From Diploptera punctata (Eukaryota; Arthropoda; Insecta; Blattodea; Blaberidae): a stretch of DNA of 64,000 nt. Shown piece by piece: positions 12,373-23,500 of the stretch. Under the pieces are notes generated by a model, which worked only from the letters and a program-made list of their open reading frames with translations, made no database searches and was not told the origin of the DNA. The DNA is taken from the NCBI GenBank assembly GCA_030220185.1, contig JASPKZ010003432.1, positions 1,798,001 to 1,862,000 of the forward strand. Reading direction: 5' to 3'. The position numbers and the translations under genes are program-made. Position 1 is the first letter of the stretch; every line of letters starts with the position of its first letter.

Positions 12373-13455
12373 ATGGGTTCTACTGGGGTAAAATTTTCCG
12401 GAGGTCAAATAGTCCCCCATTCGGTTCTCCGGGCGGGGACTACTTCAGGGAACCCATGCCAAAGGCTCAAACACAGGGACATGTTCCTAGGAACATGGAA
12501 TGTTAGGACTTTATACAATAGCGGGGCACTAGAGATATTAACGCGGGAATTGGATAAATCGCCCTTGGATATAGTCGCTTTACAGGAAGTTAGGTGGCCA
12601 GGAGAAGGTAGTCAGGAATCAGGAAGCTTTGCATTATACTATGGGGGTGCAGAAAGACCTGCATTTGGAACGGGTTTTTTAGTCAGAAGGAGGATCCTAT
12701 CCGCTATCCGAGATATTAAGTTTGTTAGTGATAGGATATCATACATAATTCTAAAGGGTAAACGACATGATTTTATAATTGTAAATGTACATGCCCCCAC
12801 AGAAGATAAAGATGACAAGATCAAGGATGAGTTCTATGAAGAATTAGAATGCTTATTTGATAGCCTTTCACGATATCATATGAAAATTGTCTTAGGAGAT
12901 TTTAATGCAAAAGTGGGGCAGGAAGATATATTCAAACCAACAATAGGCAAATTCAGTCTTCATGAAGATAGTAACGACAACGGGGTTAGATTAGTCACAT
13001 TTGCCACATCAAAGAATCTCATTGTTAAGAGCACAACATTTCAGCATAAGGATATTCATAAATACACCTGGACGTCCCCAGATGGAGAGACTCGGAACCA
13101 GATAGATCATGTATTAGTGGATAAACGCTGGCACAGTAGCATCATTGATGTTAGATCAGTTAGAGGGACAGACTGCAATTCAGATCATCATCTGGTCAGG
13201 GTGAAAATCAGACAACGGCTATCGCTTATGAGAGGAACAAACGCTAAAGATGATTCAGTAAAATATGAATTAAAAAACTTGAAAAATGATGAAATGCGGC
13301 AAGAATACCAAATCAAAATTGCTAATAGATTTGAAGTACTGGAATCTTCAGATGACAATGTGGCAAACGAAGAAGAAACTGATATAAATAAAGAATGGGA
13401 GGCTATAAGAGATACTATTAAATTGTCAGCATCAGAAAGTATTGGTTGTTTAAAA
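12373..13455 (+). CDS. APE-type endonuclease part of the RTE-like ORF
   Basis: Residues from about 37 on read TWNVRTL, then DIVALQEVRW, GDFNAKVG, NQIDHVLVDKRW and TDCNSDHHLVRVK, the ordered catalytic blocks of an AP-endonuclease-like LINE nuclease (Asn, Glu, Asp/Asn, Asp, Asp-His), all present. This domain nicks target DNA to prime reverse transcription. Several ATGs exist; one at 12483 would begin just before TWNVRTL. The frame runs to a stop at 13482, but the family frame leaves it at the A7 run 13452-13458. Confidence 0.88.
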
Positions 13456-13456
13456 A

Positions 13457-14662
13457 AAGAGGCAAAACAAGAAATGGTTTGATGAGGAATGTGCCGACAT
13501 TGTAAAGAAAAGAAAGCTAGCAAAAATTAAATGGTTACACGAGCCAAATGAGGTAAATTTAGAGCAATTGGGTAGTGTTAGACGGGAAACCACCAAGTTA
13601 CTAAAGAGTAAAAAGAGGGAATATTTGAGAGAGAAGATTAATGATCTTGAAATGAATGCAAAAAATAGGAACATTAGAGAATTATATCAGGGAATTAGTA
13701 TAGAGAAGAAAGGGTTTCAGGCTAGAACAAACATAATTCGGAATGAAAATGGGGATATGATTGCAGATTCCAAGAGTATATTAAATAGATGGAAAAGTTA
13801 TTTTAATCAGCTATTAAATGTACATACAGAACAGGACATTGAGGAGGATAAGTTACAGACAGCAGAAATGCTAGTCGCAGAGCCAAGTGCATTAGAGGTT
13901 GAAATGGCAATTGAAAAATTGAAGATGTATAAAGCATCAGGTTCAGATGAGATCCCAGCAGAACTGATAAAATCAGGGGAAGAAAAATTGATGGACAAGA
14001 TACGCTGGTTGCTTAGTATGATTTGGGAAAAAGAAGCTCTTCCAGATGAATGGAAGGAATCAATTATCGTACCAATTTATAAGAAAGGAGATAAAACTGA
14101 TTGCAACAACTATAGGGGCATCTCATTACTTTCAACTTCGTACAAAATTCTAACAAATATATTAGTAAGCAGACTTGCTCCCTATATTGATGACATTCTA
14201 GGAGATCATCAGTGTGCATTTAGAAGAAACAGGTCTACAACAGATCAGATTTTTAGTATAAGACAGATTTTAGAAAAGAAATGGGAATATAATGGTACTG
14301 TACATCAACTATATGTAGACTTCAAAAAAGCATATGATTCAATTAAGAGGGAGAAGTTATATAGTATCCTGCTGGAGTTCGGAATTCCCAAAAAGTTAGT
14401 TAGACTTATACGAATGTGTCTAAATGGCTCAACGAGTAGGGTGCGTGTAGGCAAACAGTTTTCAGACACTTTTGAAATCCAGAATGGGTTGAAGCAAGGA
14501 GATGCACTATCTCCTCTGCTATTTAATTTTGTACTAGAGCATGCCATTAAATCTTTAGAGAATAAGGAAGGTTTACAACTGAATGGTATTAATAAGCTGT
14601 TAGTTTATGCTGATGATGTGGTACTACTGGCCGATAGCGAGGAGATACTAAAGGCCAACACG
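13457..14662 (+). CDS. Reverse transcriptase part of the RTE-like ORF
   Basis: Frame 2 is open from the A7 run (NKKWFDEECADIVKKRKLAK) through the RT core: YKKGDKTDCNNYRGISLL, YVDFKKAYDS (motif A), GLKQGDALSPLLFN (motif B) and LVYADDVVLL (motif C, YADD intact). The downstream ATG at 13568 is internal to this frame and need not be a real start. The frame ends at a stop at 14678-14680 after an extra C near 14663. All catalytic Asp residues are intact, so enzymatic decay is limited to frameshifts. Confidence 0.9.
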
Positions 14663-14663
14663 C

Positions 14664-15414
14664 CACACACTATTGAGTAACACTAAGAAATTAGGACTGG
14701 AAGTAAATATCAGTAAAACTAAATATATGGTCACACGTAGAAATACATTATATAATGGAAATGGACAGCTAATGACAAATGAGGGAAATTTAGAGGAATT
14801 GGCTGAATTCAAATATCTAGGAACAATAATCACAAATAGGAATGAGATGCACAAAGAAATTAAACATAGGCTCAATTCTGGAAATGCATGCTATTATGCA
14901 TTGCAGAGACTTTTGATGTCCCAACTCCTTTCAAAAAACGTTAAGCTGAAAATATATAAAACTATTATTCTACCAGTTATATTATATGGGTGCGAAACAT
15001 GGACTCTTACTTTAAGGGAGGAAAGGAGATTACGAGTATTTGAGAATAAAGTTCTTAGGAAAATTTTTGGACCAAAGAGAGATGAACAGACAGGTGAATG
15101 GAGAAGAACTACATAACAATGAACTACATGGTCTTTATAAGAAGCCAGATATAATAAGAACAGTTAAGTCCCGTAGACTGCGATGGGCAGGACATGTTGC
15201 GCGTATGGGGAATGAAAGACGTGCATGGAAACTTCTTGTAGGAAAGCCAGAAGGAAAACGCCCAGTTGGTAGACCAAGAATGAGGTGGGAGAACAACATT
15301 AACTATGATTTGAGGGAAGTAGATTATACAGGAAATGATTGGAAAGCATTAGCTCAGGATAGGGATGTATGGAGAGCTTATGTCCGCGCGGCCATGAACC
15401 TACGGGTTCGATAG
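14664..15414 (+). CDS. RT thumb and C-terminal domain of the RTE-like ORF
   Basis: 14664-15107 encodes TLLSNTKKLGLEVNISKTKY, EFKYLGTIIT and YGCETWTL. After an extra A near 15108 the next frame gives HGLYKKPD, RRLRWAGHVARMGNE, GKRPVGRPRMRWENN, then the stop at 15412-15414. The last segment is nearly identical to the copy at 23241-23450, so the family is young. The function of the C-terminal domain is not certain; it is basic and likely nucleic-acid binding. Confidence 0.85.
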
Positions 15415-15435
15415 TGCCAGTGAGTAAATAAGTAA

Positions 15436-15755
15436 TGCTGGTTATAAACAGTTTAATGTGTTTCATTTTTTCTCCACTAGGGTGAATTCTTACATATTGC
15501 GATCCTTTAGCAATAAATAATATGATCTGGTTGCAGTGATGAACAAATGAAGCATAACAAACGTTTCTCATTTGTTTTCAAACATCGCCGTTTACATTAA
15601 ATATATGAATATTTTAAAATAACTATATTTAAATAATGATTTGTGAGTAAACAGCTTAATTTTATTCGTTAAATAGTCCTAACAAATGCCACTCTTGATT
15701 TCCAAATTCTCTAGATAAATTGGAAATCACTCGTGGCATTAAATTACTTATGATA
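15436..15755 (+). mobile_element. R730 repeat, right half
   Basis: ACAGTTTAATGTGTTTCATT through CACTCGTGGCATTA matches 28352-28700. Its terminal hairpin is shortened compared with 28606-28698. With 11863-12176 it makes one copy interrupted by the RTE-like LINE. Confidence 0.8.
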
Positions 15756-16246
15756 AGTGCCAATGTAAACAAAGGATGCGAAAAGTGAGAACAGTATATG
15801 TTGCAGAGTGATAAGATGTCCTATGCTGATATGTATCGAACAATAGATTATTATAAGATTGCGTGTTTAAATTATGGTTGGAAATAAATACTGGAAACGA
15901 AATTCTAAGTAACTTGGTATCGAAATATGAAGAATCTTGAGTAGGAGAGCTAGAGAGTAGGCCTACAATTTTCTCCGATCTTAGAGGCGGATCCACTAAA
16001 ATTCGTAAATGGAAAAGTGATAATATGGTGGGGGAATTAATATATATTTCGTCATCAGATATATAGATGATAAACTACAGTGACGGGTATTAAAATTAAC
16101 TGCCACTATCCTTCCTTTCTCCATGGTTTTGGATTCCTTCTTCATCCCATACCAATCGTCTCTCTGTTGTGCTATTCTAATTCCCATTCTACTGAATTAC
16201 TGTTCCACAGTTTACAATCTTCGATCTTCCTTTCTTCCTTCCTTTC
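15756..16246. other. No recognised gene
   Basis: AT-rich; nothing beyond short open frames. Confidence 0.4.
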
Positions 16247-16410
16247 GGGATAGCGTCGCTGCCTCGTACGCAGCGGGCCGGTCGGGACAAGTTTCCTAGG
16301 TGATGCTTTTTCGGGCTTTTTCCTAGTCTGTAAGACAAATGTCAGGACATTTTAAGGCCCAAATGGTTCCCAAATATCATCGGTCATCATAATCATCATT
16401 ATCATATTCG
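16247..16410 (+). mobile_element. SINE family B, head-damaged copy
   Basis: GCAGCGGGCCGGTCGGGAC, TCCTAGTCTGTAAGACAAAT and the ATC-rich stretch match family B in plus orientation. The A-box half of the tRNA-like head is missing and the tail is cut off. Confidence 0.7.
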
Positions 16411-16836
16411 CCATATTTAGTATGAATGATGTGTAGAATCCGGATGTTAGGCACTTAAAAAATTCAAAATAGGCAGGCAAAAGGCACTAAAAATCATTAC
16501 TATAGGCACTAAAAATTCAAAAATAGGCTCTTACAAAAATGGACTACAACATAAATTTTTACAGCCTTACGTTAAGAATATAAACAAATGATAAAAACTT
16601 ACTGTACCAACTGAAAATATTTATATCATACTTTATTTAATAAAAATTACATATCACTGACGTACCCTGTAGACTTTGTGTTCACTGTCAAAAACAATAA
16701 GTACCTACTCATCGATTGCACATAACAATAACATACTTTTTTTAATCTTCAGCTCTTACATTTTGTCTTCTATTAGACTGCACATTATTTTATAACTGAA
16801 AATGACCTTTCATTGCCACCCAGCAATGTTTGTATT

Positions 16837-17185
16837 AAATAATTTTAATTTCCAATACGCTTGGGATAAAATAAAGTGGTCAACAAAAAAATCATCTCCA
16901 ACACATATAGAATAAAATTAGAGTTATCAACAAAAAGAAAATAATTTTACCATCAAAAGCGTGGGGTGATTTTTATGATTTTTACATTTTCTTCTTAGAG
17001 AGCTTACTTTTACCAATATCTGTTTATTATCAAATATATTAATTGGTATAGAGCACCCCACGCTTTTGATGGTAAAATTATTTTCTTTTTGTTGATAACT
17101 CTAATTTTATTCTATATGTGTTGGAGATGATTTTTTTGTTGACCACTTTATTTTATCCCAAGCGTATTGGAAATTAAAATTATTT
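16837..17185. repeat. Perfect 132-bp foldback
   Basis: 16837-16968 is exactly the reverse complement of 17054-17185, with an 85-bp spacer. Perfect arms mean recent origin or gene conversion. It could form a long hairpin RNA if transcribed. No coding content. Confidence 0.95.
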
Positions 17186-17344
17186 TTCATTTTTTAGTTT
17201 CCTAATAAAGCGTGTTCTTTTAGTTTTTTAAAACTATTATTTATTTTTTATTTTTTAGTTTTAATATTTTACAGAATAAGATAAAAATGTAAATATCTTT
17301 AAATTCGATACTATTGTAGTATGAGCTAAAAGTAATACTCTTCT

Positions 17345-17455
17345 ATAAAAAAAAACTCCCAGCCAGATTTGAACCAGCGACATATGGATTACTGAAATTA
17401 TATACCACTAAGAGTTCACCGCTCTACCAACTGAGCTCTTACAACGATTGACTAA
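17345..17455 (-). repeat. tRNA-like sequence with Pol III-like terminator
   Basis: The reverse complement has A-box-like GAGCTCAGTTGGTAGAGC, B-box-like GGTTCAAATCT and then a T8 run. The middle is too long for a plain tRNA and the acceptor stem does not close, so it is more likely a SINE head or tRNA pseudogene. Confidence 0.5.
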
Positions 17456-17493
17456 GAACTCGACAAGTCCGCAACCTATTATACCAGTTTTCA

Positions 17494-18137
17494 TTTTTTT
17501 GATTTTCGGATGATTCTGGCCAGGATTTTAGAAACAAAATATGAAATTATTGTATTGTCACGGGTCCTCTGCACGTATACAAAGTTTCAAGTCGATCCAA
17601 TGTTTCTAAGTGGGTGAAAATCGCGTTGAAAGATTCCATTACATTGATACAAAAACACGTTTTTTTATTTTCTGATGATTATGGCCAGGATTTTAGAAAA
17701 TAAATATGAAATTACTGTATTGTCACGGGTCCTCTACAAGTATACAAAGTTTCAAGTCGATCCAATGTTTCTAAGTTGGTGAAAATCGTGTTGAAAGATT
17801 CCGTTACATAGATACAAAAACACTTTTTTTGATTTTCTGATGATTATGGTCAGGATTTTAGAAAATAAATATGAAATTATTGCATTGTCACGGGTCCTCT
17901 ACAAGTATACAAAGTTTCAAGTCAATCCAATGTTTCTAAGTGGGTGAAAATCGCGTTGAAAGATTCCGTTACATTGATACAAAAACACTTTTTTTGATTT
18001 TCTGATGATTATGGCCAGGATTTTAGAAAATAAATATGAAATTATTGAATTGTCACGGGTCCTTTACAAGCATACGAAATTTCAAGTCGATCCAATTATT
18101 TTAAGTGGGTGAAAATCGCGTTGAAAAATTCAGTTAC
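17494..18137. repeat. Four tandem 165-bp units
   Basis: TGTCACGGGTCC recurs at about 17556, 17721, 17886 and 18051, exactly 165 bp apart. Other shared text includes TTTCAAGTCGATCCAAT and GTGAAAATCGCGTTGAAA. Units differ at a few positions. The fourth passes directly into the GATA array at ACATAGATA. Confidence 0.95.
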
Positions 18138-19133
<996 letters not shown>

Positions 19134-19326
19134 CAGGTCAAGCTAATATAAAGCGTGTAAAAAAGAAGCAATGCTATACTATAGAACTTTCTCGAAGCCT
19201 TAGTACCGGAGCATAATACAATAGGACCTAGCTTAGAGCTATTTTGCTTAACGGGAGTGCATGAGGTGGAAAAATAAATAGTCAGTATTTGTTATTTCGC
19301 CCAACGGGAGTGCATTGAGGAGAAAA

Positions 19327-19362
<36 letters not shown>

Positions 19363-20068
19363 GCTAGGTTGTTGGCCTATTGTCATCCTTACCTTAAAAT
19401 ACTCTAACATAATTTATAAAAAGAACACTTGAAAATTTCTATGCAATGATATGTGTCATGAAGTTTGTCCATTTCAATTCATTTAATTGAAATACTAAGG
19501 TGATTTCCAGAAAAATGGCAAATAGGCATTTATATGCATTGTAAGCTGAAATAGGCATTTATAGGCAAAATTAACTTCATGAAAAACAACTCTAGGATCA
19601 TTGGTATGAACTTAGCCTATATGAAGTCACTTTTACAATATCTATAATAAATAACTATAAGCATTTTACCTAACATCCGGTCTCTAATTATGTGTTTCGT
19701 CTTAATGTGTGATGTCTTGGAGGAAGCGCTGACGTTGTGTTGATCACTTCATTCGGGAAAACCCTCCATAGGCCTATCCCTGTGTGGTCAAAAACGCATT
19801 GTGTGATCCACAGTTTAAAAATCCTCTCCAGACAGAAGGCCCGGACGGCGTGTGGCATGTAAAAAGTGCCTATAAGGTGAGAAGTTAAACTGAGATAAAA
19901 AAAATGAGAAATCTATCTTAACAGGTTCATATCTCAAACTACAATTATTTAAAAATTAACTCAGGCTGAATGGTTTAAGATAGCCTATCTAAAAATACAC
20001 AAACACACACAGGCCTATATATTTCGATGTTATAATTTAAATTTTGACATTTAGCAATGGAGGTCAAA
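19134..20068. other. No gene; short repeats
   Basis: AACGGGAGTGCAT occurs twice (about 19251 and 19303), followed by a TA microsatellite at 19330-19360. ATAGGCA repeats lie at 19515-19570. Nothing coding. Confidence 0.5.
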
Positions 20069-20273
20069 TATTATTTGAAAAGAAAAATTAACGTCTGAAC
20101 TGGGGTTTGAAACCGAGATGTCTTGCTTTATACACTAATGCGCTACCATTAACGTTATTCAGGTAGGCCTACTAGCGTATAAATCTAAAGGTCTCGGGTT
20201 CAAATCCCAGTTCAGGTGTTAATTTTTCTTTCCAATTATCTAATTGTATACGAGGAAAGAAAAATTGATATAG

Positions 20274-20312
<39 letters not shown>

Positions 20313-20622
20313 TGAAAAGAAAAATAATACGTGGACTGGGATTTGAACCCGAGACCTCTAGCTTTATACGTTAGTGCGTTACCACTTACGATAAGGCCTA
20401 TTCAGGCTTCCAATACAACCAACAATTTTTTTTTCCTCGTATACAATTAGAGAATTGGAAAGAAAAATTAACACCTGAACTGGGATTTGAACCCGAGACC
20501 TTTAGATTTATACGCTAGTAGGTCTACCTGAATAACGTTAATGGTAGCGCATTAGTGTATAAAGCAAGAAATCTCGGTTTCAAACCCCAGTTCAGACGTT
20601 AATTTTTCTTTTCAAATAATAT
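20069..20622. mobile_element. tRNA-like foldback element, 199-bp arms
   Basis: 20069-20267 and 20424-20622 are near-identical inverted arms. Each contains two tRNA-like B-boxes facing each other (GGGTTCAAATCCCAG and a GGTTTCAAACCCC variant), with A-box-like GGTAGCGCATTAGTG. The 156-bp spacer holds a TA repeat and a further tRNA-like half (GGGATTTGAACCCGAG). Arm ends carry TTTGAAAAGAAAAATTA, the same border motif as at 27123 and 51406. Confidence 0.8.
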
Positions 20623-20655
20623 ATAGGCCTATATATATATATATATATATATATA

Positions 20656-20705
20656 TAGATCCGGGTTCGAATCCCGTCCAGGCATTTATTTTTCTTATCA
20701 TACCA
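20656..20705 (+). repeat. Half tRNA-like foldback
   Basis: CCGGGTTCGAATCCCG (B-box) is followed by the border motif ATTTATTTTTCTTATCATA and preceded by TA repeats. It is one arm end without a partner. Confidence 0.55.
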
Positions 20706-20774
20706 TATTAAGCTTGCATTGCTCAATGTTAAACATTTAATTATAACACACACACACACACACACATATATATA

Positions 20775-21080
20775 AAAAAGGTAAAGTGATCCCACTATAG
20801 GCCTCAGGAGGCCCTTGGGGTAGTAGGAGGTTAAGGCTCCCACTTTTTCTTGACAATCGGCACTTGATGTCAGCCGGGTTGTCAGCCCTGCGTGACGGCC
20901 GCCTTTACCCCAGAACAAGCGTCTGGTACTCATTTCAGTTAGAGGCTGAGTCGACCCCAGGGCCATAGTGCCATCAGAAGGTTTGGGTCAGTTTAAAAAT
21001 CCTGACCCCACCGGGACTCGAACCCTCGACCTTCCGGCTTGTAGCGCAGTGCCTTAACCACTACGCTACGGCGTGCCCCC
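20775..21080 (-). mobile_element. SINE family A, full-length copy
   Basis: On the minus strand the tRNA-derived head starts at 21080: A-box TAGCGTAGTGGTTAAGGC and B-box GGTTCGAGTCC. The body and a short A-rich end reach 20775. Flanks repeat ACACATATATA on both sides, a likely target duplication in the CA/TA microsatellite. Confidence 0.9.
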
Positions 21081-22156
21081 ACACATATATATATATATAT
21101 ATTATATACATTGAGAGGGGATTTTACTCGGGATGGTTCGATTTGTTGTCCAGGATATAGTAGATGGACAGTTTGGTGCTCCGGACTAGTTGGGTTCAGG
21201 TTCGGTAGACCAAGATTCTGGTTTCTCGGGTACACGAGAGGAAGGATCTTCACTAGGGAAAACAGTAGACTCCTTGTAATGACTTGAATTTGACGTTTCG
21301 TTTCATTTTCGTTCAGATTTTTACACTTTGTATTTGACAACTCGACACGACGCTCAAGGCTGTAGGTGGCCGGAATTGCATATTCATTAGGCACTACACG
21401 TGTTAGAGTAACTATTATAACTCCGATGCGTAACTCGGTCTACTTTTATACTAGCGGTAGGCGTCCAATACGTGTGCTATCATTTATCATTTATCTATAA
21501 CTTCTTTGACTTTAAGTCCCTATAATCTGAGGGTCTAAAGTAATCTTATGTATATCACGTGGGTTTTCACTAACTCAAGTAAATTTGTCTCTACCGACAA
21601 TTCTATCACTGATATATAAAGTGCGCTCTAATTGATAGCGCCGAAACTTAGATGAAGCGCTATTACTGCTGGCGCACCCGCTTGTGACTTAAATTTTCAT
21701 CAAGAATGTATTTTTTATTTTCTCTGGGCGACCTGGTAATTCTTCCACCCACCTAGGGCCTTCAACCTCTCACAAAGATTTTAGATGTTACAATTTACTG
21801 TATTCGCTATTTCCTTCTTGAGGGCGGTCGTTCGGGTGTTAAACTCAGGCATTTGAGGTCATACCCCACCTTTAAATTATTTATGTCCCTACATCAATTT
21901 TGCAGGGTTGTCCAAACTGAGAGTTATTTTTAATAGAACGAATTTTGTTTGTCGGGATCACTCATGTTCCGCCAAAGGGATCCCCCCTATAGCGCAGGCA
22001 TGTTTTAGTTAAATTGCTTTGGGAGAACTTTTCTCCTAGCTTAGTTTGGGAAAACCCGGTCGTTTGTCCACTGCTTCGGATTTAGTAATTGTTATTGCAT
22101 GCTAATAATGAACTTTTATAAGATTCATGATGTGTTCCGTTGAGGTATTATTCAAA
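21081..22156. other. No recognised gene
   Basis: TA repeat at 21082-21105, then mixed sequence without domain or splice pattern. Confidence 0.4.
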
Positions 22157-22221
22157 ATTAAAATATAAAATTATGGAATATTCACCTGAAAGGTCCGTCT
22201 CCTCAACTTAATCAATTATTT

Positions 22222-22260
22222 AACTGTAGCGCTTTCGGGACTTGTCCTATCATCGGCAGG
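22222..22260 (-). ncRNA. Hammerhead-like motif (PLE left arm)
   Basis: Reading down from 22260: CUG, CCGAUGA (consensus CUGANGA with U4 to C), extra U, AGGAC-AA-GUCCC hairpin, GAAA, palindrome AGCGCU, then A and CAG. Helix I is CUG/CAG and helix III is a self-complementary hexamer. Cleavage would be predicted after UA. Confidence 0.5.
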
Positions 22261-22591
22261 ATTCAAAACTGGTGTTTCACTGAAGATCTTGTAGAGGGGG
22301 TTACATGTATTGGGTTCGTTTTCGTTTATCGATTGTCGTTGTTATGAGCTGCTTTCATGATTTCCATCTCTTCGAGTACGTTTATCTTCGCTGGGTTATT
22401 TTCTCTGTGCATTATTGTTAGGGTGTTTTCAATATTTAACATGCGATGTCCTTCATGGATAACGTGTTTTGCATAGCTTGATTTTCCTTCGGCGTGAATA
22501 AAGTCTCGAAAATGTTATTTAAATCTTATGTTAAAACTTCTGTTTGTTCTTCCTATATAAAATTTGTTGCAGTCCTTACATGTTAATTTAT

Positions 22592-23134
22592 GGATAACAC
22601 ATATACAGGAAAAGAAACGACAAAATTAGCCAATAAACTAAAGAAAGCCGATAAAAAAGTAAAAATAGCATACAGAACTAATAACAATTTAAACAACATA
22701 ATAAACAATAACATTGAAAAAAATAACATTCAACAGCAAAGGAGTAGGCCCTATATAAATTGGCATGTAAGGACTGCAACAAATTTTATATAGGAAGAGC
22801 AAACAGAAGTTTTAACATCAGATTTAAATAACATTTTCGAGACTTTATTCACGCCGAAGGAAAATCAAGCTATGCAAAACACGTTATCCATGAAGGACAT
22901 CGCATGTTAAATATTGAAAACACCCTAACAGTAATGCACAGAGAAAATAATCCAGCGAAGGTAAACGTACTCGAAGAGATGGAAGTCATGAAAGCAGCTC
23001 ACAACAACGACAATCTGATAAACGAAAACGAACCCAATACATGTAACTCCCTCTACCAGATCTTCAGTGGAACACCAGTTTTGAATCCTGCCGATGGTGG
23101 ACAAGTCCCGAAAGCGCTACAGTTAAATAATTAA
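22592..23134 (+). pseudogene. PLE C-terminus with GIY-YIG endonuclease remnant
   Basis: Spacer: KLANKLKKADKKVKIAYRTN. Next frame: YKLACKDCNKFYIGRANRSF (GIY region begins as LYKL, then YIG), a stop in place of a codon after NIRFK, then HFRDFIHAEGKSSYAKHV and EGHRMLNIENTL. PLE proteins combine a reverse transcriptase with this nuclease, which nicks the target. Only the last part is present, and a frameshift and stop break it. The same sequence lies inverted at 22157-22591. Confidence 0.85.
23087..23125 (+). ncRNA. Hammerhead-like motif (PLE right arm)
   Basis: Inverted counterpart of 22222-22260: CUG, CCGAUGG, U, GGAC-AA-GUCC, CGAAA, AGCGCU, A, CAG. The box is weaker here (A9 is G), so it is probably inactive. 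Confidence 0.4.
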
Positions 23135-23205
23135 TTAAGTTGAGGAGACGGACCTTTCAGGTGAATATTCCATAATTTTATATTTTAATGTTAATAATGG
23201 CACAG

Positions 23206-23500
23206 TCTTGTAATTTCGATGGGCAGGACATGTTGCATGTATGAGGAATGAAAGACTTGCATGGAAGCTTCTTGTAGGAAAGCCAGAGGGAAAACGCCCA
23301 GTTGGTAGACCAAGAATGAGGTGGGAGAATAACATTAACTATGATTTGAGGGAAGTAGATTATACAGGGAATGATTGGAAAGCATTAGCTCAGGATAGGG
23401 ATGTATGGAGAGCTTATGTCCGTGCGGCCATGAACCTACGGGTTCGATAGTGCCAGTGAGTAAGTAAGTAGCCTAAGTAAGTAAGTAAGTAAGTATAAGA
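23206..23500 (+). mobile_element. 5'-truncated RTE-like LINE tail
   Basis: The translation at 23241-23450 ends with KLLVGKPEGKRPVGRPRMRW and is almost identical to the tail of 12177-15435. It is followed by GCCAGTGAGTAAGTAAGTAG and an AAGT repeat, the family's 3' microsatellite tail. It starts about 16 bp after the PLE right arm. Confidence 0.9.

Larger units (their letters stand above)
12177..15435 (+). mobile_element. Nearly full-length RTE-like non-LTR retrotransposon
   Basis: The 5' region starts around CTTGTCGTGGTGGAGTGGC; one long coding region runs from about 12373 to 15414; the 3' end is GTGAGTAAATAAGTAA, a short tandem tail. Order is APE endonuclease, reverse transcriptase, C-terminal RRLRWAGHV domain. 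Three single-base insertions (A-run at 13452-13458, C near 14663, A near 15108) shift the frame. Removing them on paper would leave one frame of about 1013 codons. Copies at 5716-6154, 23206-23500 and 61430-61860 show the family has been active. It sits inside an R730 copy. RTE clade is inferred from layout and C-terminus. Confidence 0.9.
22157..23189. mobile_element. Penelope-like element 3' end with 435-bp inverted arms
   Basis: 22157-22591 is the near-perfect reverse complement of 22755-23189, with a 163-bp spacer. The plus arm and spacer encode the end of a PLE protein including the GIY-YIG-type nuclease. Each arm ends in a hammerhead-like motif. Inverted partial copies are known for PLE insertions. 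Confidence 0.88.

Noticed and set aside
12195..12506. 103-codon frame at the 5' end of the RTE-like LINE
   Set aside because: Overlaps the endonuclease frame and belongs to the element's 5' region. It may be a short upstream ORF, but I have no domain evidence.
13452..13458. Programmed frameshift at the A7 run of the RTE-like ORF
   Set aside because: Two further single-base insertions of the same sign occur downstream at non-slippery sites, so mutation or sequencing error is simpler.
17494..18137. CRISPR-like array
   Set aside because: The four 165-bp units are direct tandem copies with no spacers, in a eukaryotic genome.
20994..21079. Functional tRNA gene
   Set aside because: A and B boxes are present but fused to a SINE body that recurs at 6758, 31148 and 51777; the anticodon and acceptor stems do not form a standard tRNA.
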